This document shows positions 27,719-37,516 of a DNA stretch of 64,000 nt, one piece after another; the first letter of the stretch is position 1; each line of letters opens with the position of its first letter. This stretch comes from Bacillus sp. S3. Its GTDB lineage: Bacteria; Bacillota; Bacilli; Bacillales; Cytobacillaceae. The position numbers were made by a program, and so were the translations under genes. The stretch is taken from contig NZ_CP039727.1 of NCBI RefSeq assembly GCF_005154805.1, positions 3,779,501 to 3,843,500 on the forward strand, given 5' to 3'. The notes beneath the pieces are model-generated. The model worked only from the letters and a program-made list of their open reading frames with translations, did not search any database and had not been told where the DNA came from.

Positions 27719-27770
27719 TAAGAAAAGCGGAAGCGGCGTATGGCAAGGAGCTGGACATTTCTCACAGTCC
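27719..27770 (+). repeat. Truncated remnant of the dispersed fold-back repeat
   Basis: AGAAAAGCGGAAGC and GGCGTATGGC (left end) are joined to GGAGCTGGACATTTCTCACAGTC (right end) with most of the ~165-bp element missing. The remnant keeps both termini, as expected from an internal deletion. It lies inside the TOMM operon, between the precursor and the partner-protein gene. Confidence 0.75.
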
Positions 27771-27798
27771 AATGATTAATTATGTTATTACAAAAATA

Positions 27799-27838
27799 GA
27801 AGTGCCCCTGCGGCACATGTCCATGCAGGAGGCACTTC
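27799..27838 (-). terminator. Hairpin after the TOMM precursor gene (partial terminator/attenuator)
   Basis: On the minus strand, GGAAGTGCCTCCTGC pairs with GCAGGGGCACTTC, followed by TATTTTTGT. The next gene in the same direction starts 157 bp further on with no obvious new promoter. A leaky terminator here would give more precursor than enzyme mRNA. Confidence 0.7.
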
Positions 27839-27880
27839 CTTATCATAAAATAACTATTTTTTTCTGAGACTCCAAAACAA

Positions 27881-28117
27881 CTAAATAAAACCAAAACCGA
27901 TACCGAAACAGCCGAAACCGAAACCGAAACAGCCAAAACCGAAGCAGCCGCCACAACCACCACAACGGAAACCGCATCCTCCGCAGCGGAATCCGCAGCC
28001 CCCGCAACGAAATCCAAACACTCGCATATCTTGACTCTGAGGATTTATAGGAACTAATTCACCAACTTGGTAATGATCCATTCCTAATGATTGTAAGCCA
28101 TTCTGAAAATTATGCAT
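27881..28117 (-). CDS. TOMM precursor peptide, heterocycloanthracin/sonorensin-like
   Basis: A 78-aa precursor. The leader (about residues 1-32, MHNFQNGLQSLGMDHYQVGE) has the F-Q-x-x-L-Q-x-L...Y-Q-x-G-E pattern of heterocycloanthracin-family leaders. The core (33-78) has nine Cys (38, 41, 45, 48, 52, 55, 58, 63, 70), no Ser or Thr, and about half Gly. Three units of GFRCGGC (35-55) are followed by a Gly/Phe tail. The ATG has AAGGGGAGG upstream. Up to nine thiazoles are possible. The cleavage site and bioactivity cannot be read from sequence. Confidence 0.9.
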   Translation of the reverse strand: MHNFQNGLQSLGMDHYQVGELVPINPQSQDMRVFGFRCGGCGFRCGGCGFRCGGCGGCFGFGCFGFGFGCFGIGFGFI

Positions 28118-28157
28118 TTTTTCCTCCCCTTTCTATATTATTCAACAGGCTGCACCT

Positions 28158-28187
28158 GAAGAGAGTGGAAAAATGAATACTCTCTTC
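28158..28187 (-). promoter_or_regulatory. Inverted repeat upstream of the TOMM precursor
   Basis: Perfect 9-bp arms GAAGAGAGT/ACTCTCTTC separated by 12 bp, 41 bp upstream of the precursor start. It would lie at the predicted transcription start. There is no T-run behind it, so it is not a terminator. It could be an operator or a 5' stabilising hairpin. Confidence 0.5.
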
Positions 28188-28190
28188 AAC

Positions 28191-28219
28191 AAAATATGAT
28201 TTTTTTAGGTTGTTGTCAC
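28191..28219 (-). promoter_or_regulatory. Weak candidate promoter of the TOMM operon
   Basis: On the minus strand, GTGACA, a 17-bp spacer, then TATTTT. The -35 is good and the -10 poor, consistent with a regulated promoter. It sits between the tyrS terminator and the inverted repeat. Confidence 0.4.
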
Positions 28220-28249
28220 TGATTTAACCGCCTATTTTAGGTTTCAAAA

Positions 28250-28278
28250 AACCCCATACCAATTTTGGTACGAGGTTT
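28250..28278 (-). terminator. Terminator of tyrS
   Basis: Stem AACCTCGTACCA/TGGTATGGGGTT with T6 on the minus strand. It insulates tyrS from the TOMM operon. Confidence 0.85.
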
Positions 28279-28333
28279 TATATGGTATTGTTTTATGGAA
28301 AAAGGCTTTGGAGCATCCAAAGCCAAGAATGAT

Positions 28334-29868
<1,535 letters not shown>

Positions 29869-29960
29869 ATCATTTTTTTATCATATTTCAATACACCTGT
29901 CAAATATCAACTGGAAATTTCAGAAAATGTAGAAGGTTGTCAGTTTTTGCCTCGTCAATA

Positions 29961-29969
29961 TGCTATAAT
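29961..29969 (+). promoter_or_regulatory. Extended -10 promoter of the class A PBP gene
   Basis: TGCTATAAT is an extended -10 (TGnTATAAT), 33 bp upstream of the start codon. No good -35 is seen at standard spacing. Confidence 0.65.
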
Positions 29970-30001
29970 GGATGTGATTTTATAATGAGGTGATGCTCTG
30001 A

Positions 30002-32749
30002 ATGAATGAAAGAATGCAAGTGTGGATGGAAAAGGCAAAGTCCATACTTAACTTGTTTACCCATAAAAAGACGATAAAAAGGGCGCGAATTACCTATCAA
30101 GTTGTTTGGAATTTATGTCTTCTCGTGCTCATAGTCGTCATTCTCGGCGGATCGTTTGCAACAGGTGTTGGCGCCGGTTATTTTGCCTCACTTGTAAAAG
30201 ATGAACCCATCCGCTCATACGAAAGTATGAAAAAAGATATTTATAATTACACGGAAACATCAGATTTATACTTTGCCAATGATGTTTATCTAGGCAGACT
30301 TAGATCAGACCTTGTTCGCGAAGAAGTCAAGATTGATCAGGTATCCAAGGATTTGACCAATGCTGTGATTGCAACCGAGGACGAATATTTCTATCAGCAT
30401 AAAGGTGTTGTGCCAAAGGCTGTTTTCCGTGCCCTCTTCCAAGAAGTCACAAACTCCGCTGTTCAATCGGGCGGAAGTACATTGACACAGCAACTAATCA
30501 AAAATCAAATTTTAACAAATGAGGTTTCATTTCAGCGGAAAGCCAATGAAATATTACTTGCGTTAAGATTAGAGAAATTCTTCGATAAAAAAGAAATACT
30601 TGAAGCATATCTGAATGTTTCTACGTTTGGGAGAAATGCTTCCGGACAGAACATTGCCGGTGTTCAAGCAGCTGCAAAAGGAATCTTCGGGAAAAATGCT
30701 GCTGAATTGTCTCTTCCGCAGGCAGCTTTCATTGCAGGCCTGCCTCAAAGTCCATTTGGCTACACTCCTTTTACAAGGGAAGGTACCGTGAAGAATAATC
30801 TTGAACCAGGTCTCGCAAGAATGAAAACAGTATTAAAAAGGATGTTAGATGGCGGATACATAAACCAGCAGCAATATGCGGAAGCTTCGGCCTACGACAT
30901 TACAAAGGATTTTACCACACCTGTTGCGAATCCGCTTGAAAACTATCCTTGGCTTACTTTTGAAATTGAGAAAAGAGCGATTGAAGTATTGACCAATGAG
31001 TTAGCTCAAAAAGACGGGTACACAGAGAAAGATTTAAAAAATGATGACACTCTTTATTACAAATATAAAACATTAGCCGATCATGATTTACATCAGAACG
31101 GATATCAAATTCATTCAACAATTGACAAAGAAATTTATGATGCTATGCAAGTGGTTAAAAATAATTATAAAAACTACGGCCCTGATAAGCCTGAGGAAAA
31201 GAAGGATCCAGAAACTGGTGAAATGGTAACAGTAATGGAACCTGTTGAAGTCGGGGCAGAACTTATTGAAAATAAGACTGGGAAAATTATCAGTTTTGTT
31301 GCCGGAAGAGACTACAATAAACAAAAACTTAACCATGCAACTAGTGCATACAGGCCCAACGCTTCCACCATGAAGCCGCTTCTTGTTTATGGCCCGGCAA
31401 TTGAGTTGGGTAAAGCTTCACCAGGCACGCCGCTGCCAAACGTTGCCTTAAACTTTATTCCCGGAAGAAGCAAACCATGGCCGCAAAACTATGATTATCG
31501 CTACAGTGGTATAGTGTCTGCAAGATATGCTCTTGCAAAATCATATAACGTTCCTGCTGTAAAATTATACAAAGATATTGTTGAGCAGCAACCTGCTAAG
31601 TATTTAGAAAAAATGGGTTTTACTTCACTATTGCCGCCAGACTTTACTAACCTTTCCACTGCCATTGGATCAATGGAGAAGGGTGTCACAATTGAAGAAA
31701 ATACGAACGCATTTAGTACCTTTGCAAACAATGGTAAATTTATTGATGCTTATATGATTGAAAAAATTGTTGATAAAAACGGTAAAATAATCTATCAGCA
31801 CGAAGTAAAACCTGTAGATGTTTTCAAACCGCAAACAGCTTATTTAACGCTTGATATGATGAGGGATGTTATTAAATCGGGTACTGCTGCTGGAATTAAT
31901 GGTAAGTTAAAGTTTAAAGCGGATTGGGCAGGAAAAACAGGTACAGGGAATGAATATACTGATGCCTGGCTGGTTGCCACTAATCCTAATGTAACCTTTG
32001 GTGTTTGGACTGGTTATGATACACCTAAATCGCTGCAATCTAAAGGGATGTCTTATAGCCAACGGAACAATAACCTTTGGACTGATTTAATCAATTCAGC
32101 ATATTCCATCAAGCCGGATTTAGTGGCTCCTAAAGAATCCTTTCCAATGCCGGATGGAATTGTGAAACGATCTTATTGTGCCGTATCAGGTATGCTTCCA
32201 TCTTCGGCCTGTTCTAAAGCGGGATTAATTGAAAGTGATTACTTCAATGTGAATGATGTTCCTACAAAAGTAGATGATAGCTTGGTAGAAGGTAAATTTG
32301 TCACCATTGGGGATAAGAAATATTTAGCCTTAAATTCCACACCACAAGAGTTTGCCCAATTCGGTTTAATATTAAACCCGGATTTTATCACTCGGATGGT
32401 CGGAAATAATTTCAAAAATTACAGCCAGCTTATTCCACAGAAAGATCGTTGGGGGAAAATACTCGTACCTACCGCTAAGATGGTGGATAACGGCAAGAAC
32501 CCAGATGGTGTCAGTTTATCTGTATCTGGTAATACATTAACATGGACATCCTCTCCTGATAATGATGTGGTCGGATATCGTGTATATCAAAGCGGAGCAA
32601 AAATTGCAAGTATAACAAACGGCTCTAGTTTAGCATTTAATGCAGGCAATGGCGCCTTCTATGTAACGGCAGTCGATATCGCAGGAAAAGAATCTGCTCC
32701 TTCCAATGTTGTTGAGGTGGGGGCAACAACTGAAACAGTTCCTCAATAA
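30002..32749 (+). CDS. Class A penicillin-binding protein (transglycosylase/transpeptidase) with C-terminal FN3-like domain
   Basis: A 915-aa bifunctional peptidoglycan synthase. A cytoplasmic tail and one transmembrane helix (~residues 37-60) are followed by a GT51 transglycosylase domain (EDEYFYQHKGV, GGSTLTQQLIKNQ). The transpeptidase domain has SxxK Ser455-Thr-Met-Lys458, an SYN motif (AKSYNVPAV) and KTG at Lys645. The last ~85 residues resemble a fibronectin type III fold (TWTSSPDNDVVGYRVYQSG...). It stands alone between tyrS and acsA, adjacent genes in B. subtilis. Confidence 0.93.
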   Translation: MNERMQVWMEKAKSILNLFTHKKTIKRARITYQVVWNLCLLVLIVVILGGSFATGVGAGYFASLVKDEPIRSYESMKKDIYNYTETSDLYFANDVYLGRLRSDLVREEVKIDQVSKDLTNAVIATEDEYFYQHKGVVPKAVFRALFQEVTNSAVQSGGSTLTQQLIKNQILTNEVSFQRKANEILLALRLEKFFDKKEILEAYLNVSTFGRNASGQNIAGVQAAAKGIFGKNAAELSLPQAAFIAGLPQSPFGYTPFTREGTVKNNLEPGLARMKTVLKRMLDGGYINQQQYAEASAYDITKDFTTPVANPLENYPWLTFEIEKRAIEVLTNELAQKDGYTEKDLKNDDTLYYKYKTLADHDLHQNGYQIHSTIDKEIYDAMQVVKNNYKNYGPDKPEEKKDPETGEMVTVMEPVEVGAELIENKTGKIISFVAGRDYNKQKLNHATSAYRPNASTMKPLLVYGPAIELGKASPGTPLPNVALNFIPGRSKPWPQNYDYRYSGIVSARYALAKSYNVPAVKLYKDIVEQQPAKYLEKMGFTSLLPPDFTNLSTAIGSMEKGVTIEENTNAFSTFANNGKFIDAYMIEKIVDKNGKIIYQHEVKPVDVFKPQTAYLTLDMMRDVIKSGTAAGINGKLKFKADWAGKTGTGNEYTDAWLVATNPNVTFGVWTGYDTPKSLQSKGMSYSQRNNNLWTDLINSAYSIKPDLVAPKESFPMPDGIVKRSYCAVSGMLPSSACSKAGLIESDYFNVNDVPTKVDDSLVEGKFVTIGDKKYLALNSTPQEFAQFGLILNPDFITRMVGNNFKNYSQLIPQKDRWGKILVPTAKMVDNGKNPDGVSLSVSGNTLTWTSSPDNDVVGYRVYQSGAKIASITNGSSLAFNAGNGAFYVTAVDIAGKESAPSNVVEVGATTETVPQ

Positions 32750-32750
32750 C

Positions 32751-32788
32751 AAAAACCGCACCAAGGTAATTTACCTGGTGCGGTTTTT
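32751..32788. terminator. Bidirectional terminator between the PBP gene and acsA
   Basis: AAAAACCGCACC/GGTGCGGTTTTT with an inner GGTAA/TTACC stem and T-runs on both strands, between convergent genes. Confidence 0.9.
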
Positions 32789-32800
32789 CTAATCCTACTT

Positions 32801-34525
32801 TTAGTCTTCCATCGTTGAAAGATCACCTGTAGGTAAATTAAGTTCCCATGCCTTTAATACACGTCTCATAATTTTACCGCTTCGTGTTTTTGGCAGTTTT
32901 TCGCGGAAATCAATTTCTCTTGGGGCAGCGTGGGCGGCAAGCCCTTTTTTCACAAACTGCCTGATTTCTTCTTTTAATTCTTCTGTCGCTTCATAACCAT
33001 CCCTTAGTGCGACAAAGGCCTTAATTATTTCCCCGCGGACAGGGTCAGGTTTTCCGATGACTCCAGCTTCTGCTACAGCCGGGTGCTCAACAAGCTTACT
33101 TTCTACTTCGAATGGACCAACACGCTCTCCAGATGTCATAATGACATCGTCCACCCTTCCTTGGAACCAGAAATAGCCATCCTCATCCATATACGCGGAG
33201 TCCCCTGAAACATACCATCCATTTGGCATAAAGTAGGACTCGTATTTCTCCTGGTTATTCCAAATCGTATGCATCATCGATGGCCAGCCCTTTTTAATCG
33301 CAAGGTTCCCCATTCGATATGGCGGCAGCTCACTCCCTTGATTATCAACTATCGCCGCGGTCACCCCAGGAATTGGTTTACCCATTGAACCAGGCTTAAT
33401 CACCATACAAGGGTAGTTGCTAATCAGCTGTGCACCTGTTTCAGTCATCCACCAGTTATCATGGATCCGATGATTAAATACTTTCACGCCCCATTTTACT
33501 ACTTCAGGATTTAACGGTTCACCGACACTTAACACATGGCGAAGGCTGCTTAAGTCGAATTTCTTAACTAGCTCATCGCCTGCACCCATTAGCATCCGGA
33601 ACGCCGTTGGAGCGCTGTACCAGACTGTCACCCCAAAATCTTCTATCATTTGATACCATGATTCAGGGCTGAAACGGCCGCCGATAATAACGTTTGACGT
33701 TCCTGTCAACCAAGGTCCAAAAATCCCGTATGATGTCCCTGTAACCCATCCTGGGTCAGCTGTACACCAGTATACATCTTCTTCTTTTAAATCCAGCACC
33801 CATTTAGCCGTTTGATAATGCTGTAACATTGCATTATGTACATGAAGTACGCCTTTAGGTTTTCCGGTAGAACCGGAGGTATAATGCAGAATGAGGCCAT
33901 CCGTCCGATCGACCCATTCAATTTTGAGGTCTTTACTGGCTGATTCGAATTTCTCTAAAAAGTCAATATACTGCCCCTGTTCTTCGACATTTTTTCCAAC
34001 TAGAAAAATATGCTTCAACTCCGGTAACTCTTGAACAGGTACACGCCCCAGCAATTCCGGAGTTGTTACTAAGACTTTCGCTCCGCTGTCCTGCAGGCGG
34101 TCTCTTACAGCTCCCTCCATGAATGCTTCAAATAACGGGCCGACGATGGCACCTAGCTTAATAGCACCTAGAACAGTAAAATAAAGCTCAGGAGACCTTG
34201 GCATGAAAATAAATACACGGTCACCTTTTTCGACATCGCCATAACTTTTTAATACATTTCCAGCCTTATTTGATAGTTCCTTCATTTCCTTGAAGGTATA
34301 TTTCTCATTTCTTGAACCATCACGGTAGTATAGGGCAATCTTATTTTTCCGATGGGTTTTTGCATGTCGGTCAATAGCCTCATAAGCCATATTAACAAGC
34401 CCTGTTTCACTCCAAGAGAATTCTTTTTCTGTTTCCTTCCAGTCAAACTGTCTGTACGTTTCTTCATAATTGCTTAGATTATGCTCCCCTAGCACAACTG
34501 GCAACGCTTCCACTTTCATTTCCAT
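32801..34525 (-). CDS. acsA: Acetyl-CoA synthetase
   Basis: AcsA converts acetate, ATP and CoA to acetyl-CoA, AMP and PPi for acetate reuse. The 574-aa protein aligns end to end with B. subtilis AcsA. The P-loop is YTSGSTGKPKGV, with WWMTETGAQ, and the C-terminal PKTRSGKIMRR carries the Lys acetylated by AcuA and deacetylated by AcuC. A clear sigma-A promoter lies ~27-55 bp upstream. It is divergent from acuABC. Confidence 0.98.
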   Translation of the reverse strand: MEMKVEALPVVLGEHNLSNYEETYRQFDWKETEKEFSWSETGLVNMAYEAIDRHAKTHRKNKIALYYRDGSRNEKYTFKEMKELSNKAGNVLKSYGDVEKGDRVFIFMPRSPELYFTVLGAIKLGAIVGPLFEAFMEGAVRDRLQDSGAKVLVTTPELLGRVPVQELPELKHIFLVGKNVEEQGQYIDFLEKFESASKDLKIEWVDRTDGLILHYTSGSTGKPKGVLHVHNAMLQHYQTAKWVLDLKEEDVYWCTADPGWVTGTSYGIFGPWLTGTSNVIIGGRFSPESWYQMIEDFGVTVWYSAPTAFRMLMGAGDELVKKFDLSSLRHVLSVGEPLNPEVVKWGVKVFNHRIHDNWWMTETGAQLISNYPCMVIKPGSMGKPIPGVTAAIVDNQGSELPPYRMGNLAIKKGWPSMMHTIWNNQEKYESYFMPNGWYVSGDSAYMDEDGYFWFQGRVDDVIMTSGERVGPFEVESKLVEHPAVAEAGVIGKPDPVRGEIIKAFVALRDGYEATEELKEEIRQFVKKGLAAHAAPREIDFREKLPKTRSGKIMRRVLKAWELNLPTGDLSTMED

Positions 34526-34551
34526 CTCCCCCTCTTGGCTAGTATGAGATT

Positions 34552-34580
34552 ATTATAGTACAAATAAGGACTATTCACAA
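34552..34580 (-). promoter_or_regulatory. Sigma-A promoter of acsA
   Basis: On the minus strand TTGTGA, a 17-bp spacer and a perfect TATAAT, 27 bp upstream of the start codon. Confidence 0.8.
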
Positions 34581-34674
34581 TTTTAAAAATATATTTAGAA
34601 AAATTTAATTATCAGATGACAGCATGAGTAATTAATTTGCGGCCCGCTCCTTAACCATAAAACAGAAAATTTTG

Positions 34675-34688
34675 TGAAATCGCTTTAT
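34675..34688. promoter_or_regulatory. Candidate cre in the acuA promoter
   Basis: TGAAATCGCTTTAT matches cre at 12 of 14 positions (the last two differ). A TATAAT for acuA lies at 34705-34710, so the site would cover the -35 region and fit CcpA repression. B. subtilis acsA and acuABC are both CcpA-repressed. Confidence 0.5.
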
Positions 34689-34748
34689 CGCAATAGATTT
34701 TATGTATAATAGAGTTGAACACTAACGATCTCTCAGGTAGGTGACCGT

Positions 34749-35381
34749 ATGGAACACAAAAAGATTTACAACGCAAAGCAGTTAAAAACTCCGCATGGGT
34801 CCCTTATTGTTGAAGGGCCAATCACTTCAGATAAACTTAAGGGCTATGAATTTCACAAAGACCTTGTTGCATTCCGACCGCCTGAACAGCAGCATCAAGC
34901 TTTAATTGGCATTGCTGAACTTCCGGAAGGGAGAATTATTATTGCCAGACATCGGGACACCATTGTTGGTTATGTTACCTATCTTTACCCCGATCCGCTA
35001 GAACGTTGGTCAGAAGGCAAAATGGATAATTTAATCGAATTGGGTGCTATCGAAGTCATTCCGCAATTTAGGGGCTGTTCAGTCGGTAAAAATCTCTTGA
35101 TTGTCTCGATGATGGATGATGCCATGGAAGATTATATTACGATTACGACCGAATATTATTGGCATTGGGATCTAAAAGGGACCAAATTAAATGTGTGGGA
35201 TTACAGAAAGGTCATGGAAAAGATGATGAATGCCGGCGGCCTTGAGTGGTATGCCACAGATGACCCTGAAATATGTTCCCACCCCGCTAATTGCCTGATG
35301 GCCCGGATGGGGAAACGAGTTGATCTGGCATCCATTCAAAAATTTGACCGTTTACGATTTATGAACCGGTTTATGTATTAA
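34749..35381 (+). CDS. acuA: Acetyltransferase AcuA (GNAT), AcsA-inactivating
   Basis: A 210-aa GNAT enzyme that acetylates the catalytic Lys of AcsA and shuts it off. The acetyl-CoA-binding segment is [23 protein letters not shown] (R-x-x-G-x-G/A variant, ~98-120). The start follows CTCTCAGGTAGGTGACCGT. First gene of acuABC, divergent from its target acsA. Confidence 0.96.
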   Translation: MEHKKIYNAKQLKTPHGSLIVEGPITSDKLKGYEFHKDLVAFRPPEQQHQALIGIAELPEGRIIIARHRDTIVGYVTYLYPDPLERWSEGKMDNLIELGAIEVIPQFRGCSVGKNLLIVSMMDDAMEDYITITTEYYWHWDLKGTKLNVWDYRKVMEKMMNAGGLEWYATDDPEICSHPANCLMARMGKRVDLASIQKFDRLRFMNRFMY

Positions 35382-35421
35382 ATATTTTCCTGATAATGCT
35401 TGCGATAGGGGTGATTTTTTT

Positions 35422-36069
35422 ATGATAGTAGAGGAAATTATGAAAACAGACGTTGCTACCCTTTTCCCATCTGATACAATAGCTGATGCCATTGACCTAA
35501 TGGAGGCACGGAAGATCCGCCACATCCCCATCATTGATCTCGAAGGACAATTAGTCGGCTTGGTTACGGTTGCAAAAATACGGGAAGCTACGCCGTCTAT
35601 TTTTCGTGCAAATGAACATCCTGAAGATTTAAAAAAGCCACTGGAGATGATTATGGAGCGAAATGTCATTACCGGACATCCGCTTGATTTTGTCGAGGAG
35701 GTTGCAGGACTTTTCTATGAGCATAAAATAAGCTGTATTCCCATCATCAATGATCGGAAACTGGCGGGAATTGTAACAGAAACGGATTTGCTTCGAACAC
35801 TTGTTGAGTTAACGGGGGCACATCAGCCAGGTTCACAAATCGAAATAAAGGTACCTAACCTTACTGGTAAACTAAGCGACATTACTACTGTTATTAAAAA
35901 GCGGAAAGCAAATATTCTAAGCGTGCTCGTTTATCCTGACAAAACAGATGATCATTTTAAAATCCTTGTCATCAGAGTACAGACTATGAATCCGACTGCC
36001 CTCATTCAGGATCTTAAAGATGCGGGACACCAAGTTTTATGGCCAAATCTGCCGGGGATTTCCTTATGA
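35422..36069 (+). CDS. acuB: AcuB, CBS-ACT domain protein
   Basis: A 215-aa protein with a pair of CBS domains (~residues 1-135: [21 protein letters not shown] and [21 protein letters not shown]) and a C-terminal ACT-like domain (~140-215). CBS pairs usually bind adenine nucleotides. AcuB's exact part in acetoin/acetate metabolism is not settled. GGGGTGA lies upstream. It overlaps acuC by 4 bp. Confidence 0.95.
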   Translation: MIVEEIMKTDVATLFPSDTIADAIDLMEARKIRHIPIIDLEGQLVGLVTVAKIREATPSIFRANEHPEDLKKPLEMIMERNVITGHPLDFVEEVAGLFYEHKISCIPIINDRKLAGIVTETDLLRTLVELTGAHQPGSQIEIKVPNLTGKLSDITTVIKKRKANILSVLVYPDKTDDHFKILVIRVQTMNPTALIQDLKDAGHQVLWPNLPGISL

Positions 36070-37238
36070 GTGATACCTGCTCCTTTGTTTTTTCAGAAGA
36101 GCTGCTGAATTATAAATTCAGCAGTCATCATCCTTTTAACCAATTCCGGCTTAAACTAACAGTAGATCTATTAAATAAAATGAACGCCCTGAATCCCGGA
36201 CAAGTAATCCCGCCCAAAATGGCATCTGAAGAAGAATTAGCCCTTATTCATGATAAAAGTTACATAGAAGCAGTAAAAAAAGCAGGGCATGGGCAGCTCG
36301 CAAATGAAATTGCTGAAAACTACGGCTTGGGTACAGAGGATACACCTATTTTCCCTAATATGCATGAAGCGAGTTCTTTATTGGTTGGCGGTACTTTAAC
36401 AGCAGTTGATCAAGTCATGACAGGGAAGGCCCTCCATGCCCTTCATCTAGGCGGAGGACTGCACCATGGTTTTCGCGGTAAAGCATCTGGATTTTGTATC
36501 TATAATGACAGCTCCGTAGCGATTAAATATTTGCAGGAAAAATATAATGCACGCGTGTTATATGTTGATACCGATGCCCATCATGGCGATGGAGTTCAAT
36601 GGTCCTTCTATGATGACCCTAATGTGTGCACCTTATCGATTCATGAGACAGGGAGATATTTATTCCCTGGTACCGGAAACATTAATGAACGAGGTCAAGG
36701 AAAAGGATACGGTTATTCCTTTAATATCCCTGTGGATGCCTTCACTGAAGATGAATCCTGGCTGGATGCGTACAGACAATCCATCAAAGAAGTGGCTTCC
36801 TTTTTTAAACCGGATGTCCTCCTGACTCAAAACGGGGCGGATTCACACTTTCTTGATCCCCTAACCCATTTATCAACAACCATGAAGACTTATCGGGAAA
36901 TACCAAAGCTGGCACATGAAATTGCCCATCAATATTGTGACGGGAAATGGATTGCGGTTGGCGGAGGTGGTTATGATATCTGGAGAGTGGTTCCAAGAGC
37001 ATGGTCGCTAATATGGCTTGAAATGACGGAAAACCCAAATTGTTATGGCAGTTTACCGGAAGAGTGGCTCATTCAGTGGCAGAAAGAGTTGCCAGTGCCA
37101 TTACCAAAAGAATGGGATGACCCAGAAGATTTATATACACCCATCCCAAGAAAAGCCGAGATAACCGAAAAAAATTTACTTACAGTTGAAAAAGCCCTTT
37201 ATCCAATCAAAAATTCTAAAAAGAGTGAGTCTGTTTAA
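36066..37238 (+). CDS. acuC: Histone deacetylase-like protein AcuC
   Basis: A class I HDAC-fold Zn-dependent deacetylase that reactivates AcsA. LGGGLHHG and [11 protein letters not shown] contain the catalytic His pair and metal-binding Asp/His, and GGGGYD occurs near residue 300. The start is the ATG overlapping the acuB stop (ATGA) with GGGG upstream, giving 390 aa. A longer form starting inside acuB is rejected. It completes acuABC and ends at a terminator. Confidence 0.95.
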   Translation: MSDTCSFVFSEELLNYKFSSHHPFNQFRLKLTVDLLNKMNALNPGQVIPPKMASEEELALIHDKSYIEAVKKAGHGQLANEIAENYGLGTEDTPIFPNMHEASSLLVGGTLTAVDQVMTGKALHALHLGGGLHHGFRGKASGFCIYNDSSVAIKYLQEKYNARVLYVDTDAHHGDGVQWSFYDDPNVCTLSIHETGRYLFPGTGNINERGQGKGYGYSFNIPVDAFTEDESWLDAYRQSIKEVASFFKPDVLLTQNGADSHFLDPLTHLSTTMKTYREIPKLAHEIAHQYCDGKWIAVGGGGYDIWRVVPRAWSLIWLEMTENPNCYGSLPEEWLIQWQKELPVPLPKEWDDPEDLYTPIPRKAEITEKNLLTVEKALYPIKNSKKSESV

Positions 37239-37266
37239 AAAGGGCTGCCATGGGGCAGCCTCTTTT
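37238..37266 (+). terminator. Terminator of acuABC
   Basis: Stem AAAAGGGCTGCC/GGGCAGCCTCTTTT with a short loop, directly after the acuC stop. Confidence 0.8.
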
Positions 37267-37285
37267 AAAAAGATAAGAACGTATA

Positions 37286-37516
37286 AATTTCGACTTTGAG
37301 AAATGTCCAGCTCCAGCGCCCTAGCGCCTAGTGTCCTTCGCTCTCCGCCCTACGATAAGTCAACATCGAATCGCTAACGCTCTTCGTGTTTCCTTTATCT
37401 CAGTTGGAGCGCTCCACAAGGAACGCTTCGGCAGCATAGGCATCGCACGAAGGAAAAGCGTTAGCTTTTCCGAGGAGGCCATACGCCGCTGAACAGGGTG
37501 CTTGCGCTTTTCTTAT
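37286..37516 (-). repeat. Dispersed fold-back repeat, copy 3 (inverted, with internal extra segment)
   Basis: This is the reverse complement of copies 1 and 2, from AATTTCGACTTTGAG to GCTTGCGCTTTTCTTA. An additional ~65-70 bp lies after GGAGCGCTCC, itself containing a hairpin (GGAAAAGCG/CGAGGAG-type, near 37450-37480). It spans the gap between the convergent acuC and ccpA stops and reaches the ccpA stop codon. Confidence 0.85.

Noticed and set aside
27953..28015. Short direct repeats that might suggest a CRISPR array
   Set aside because: The units are contiguous 21-mers with no spacers, lie inside the precursor gene and vary only at codon third positions.
27670..28017. 115-aa Ala/Val-rich ORF on the minus strand over the TOMM precursor
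   Set aside because: It is another frame of the Cys/Gly repeat coding region with no ribosome-binding site. The precursor frame has a good site, a leader and synonymous-only repeat variation.
37286..37516. Possible insertion sequence between acuC and ccpA
   Set aside because: There is no transposase ORF. It is a non-coding copy of the dispersed repeat.
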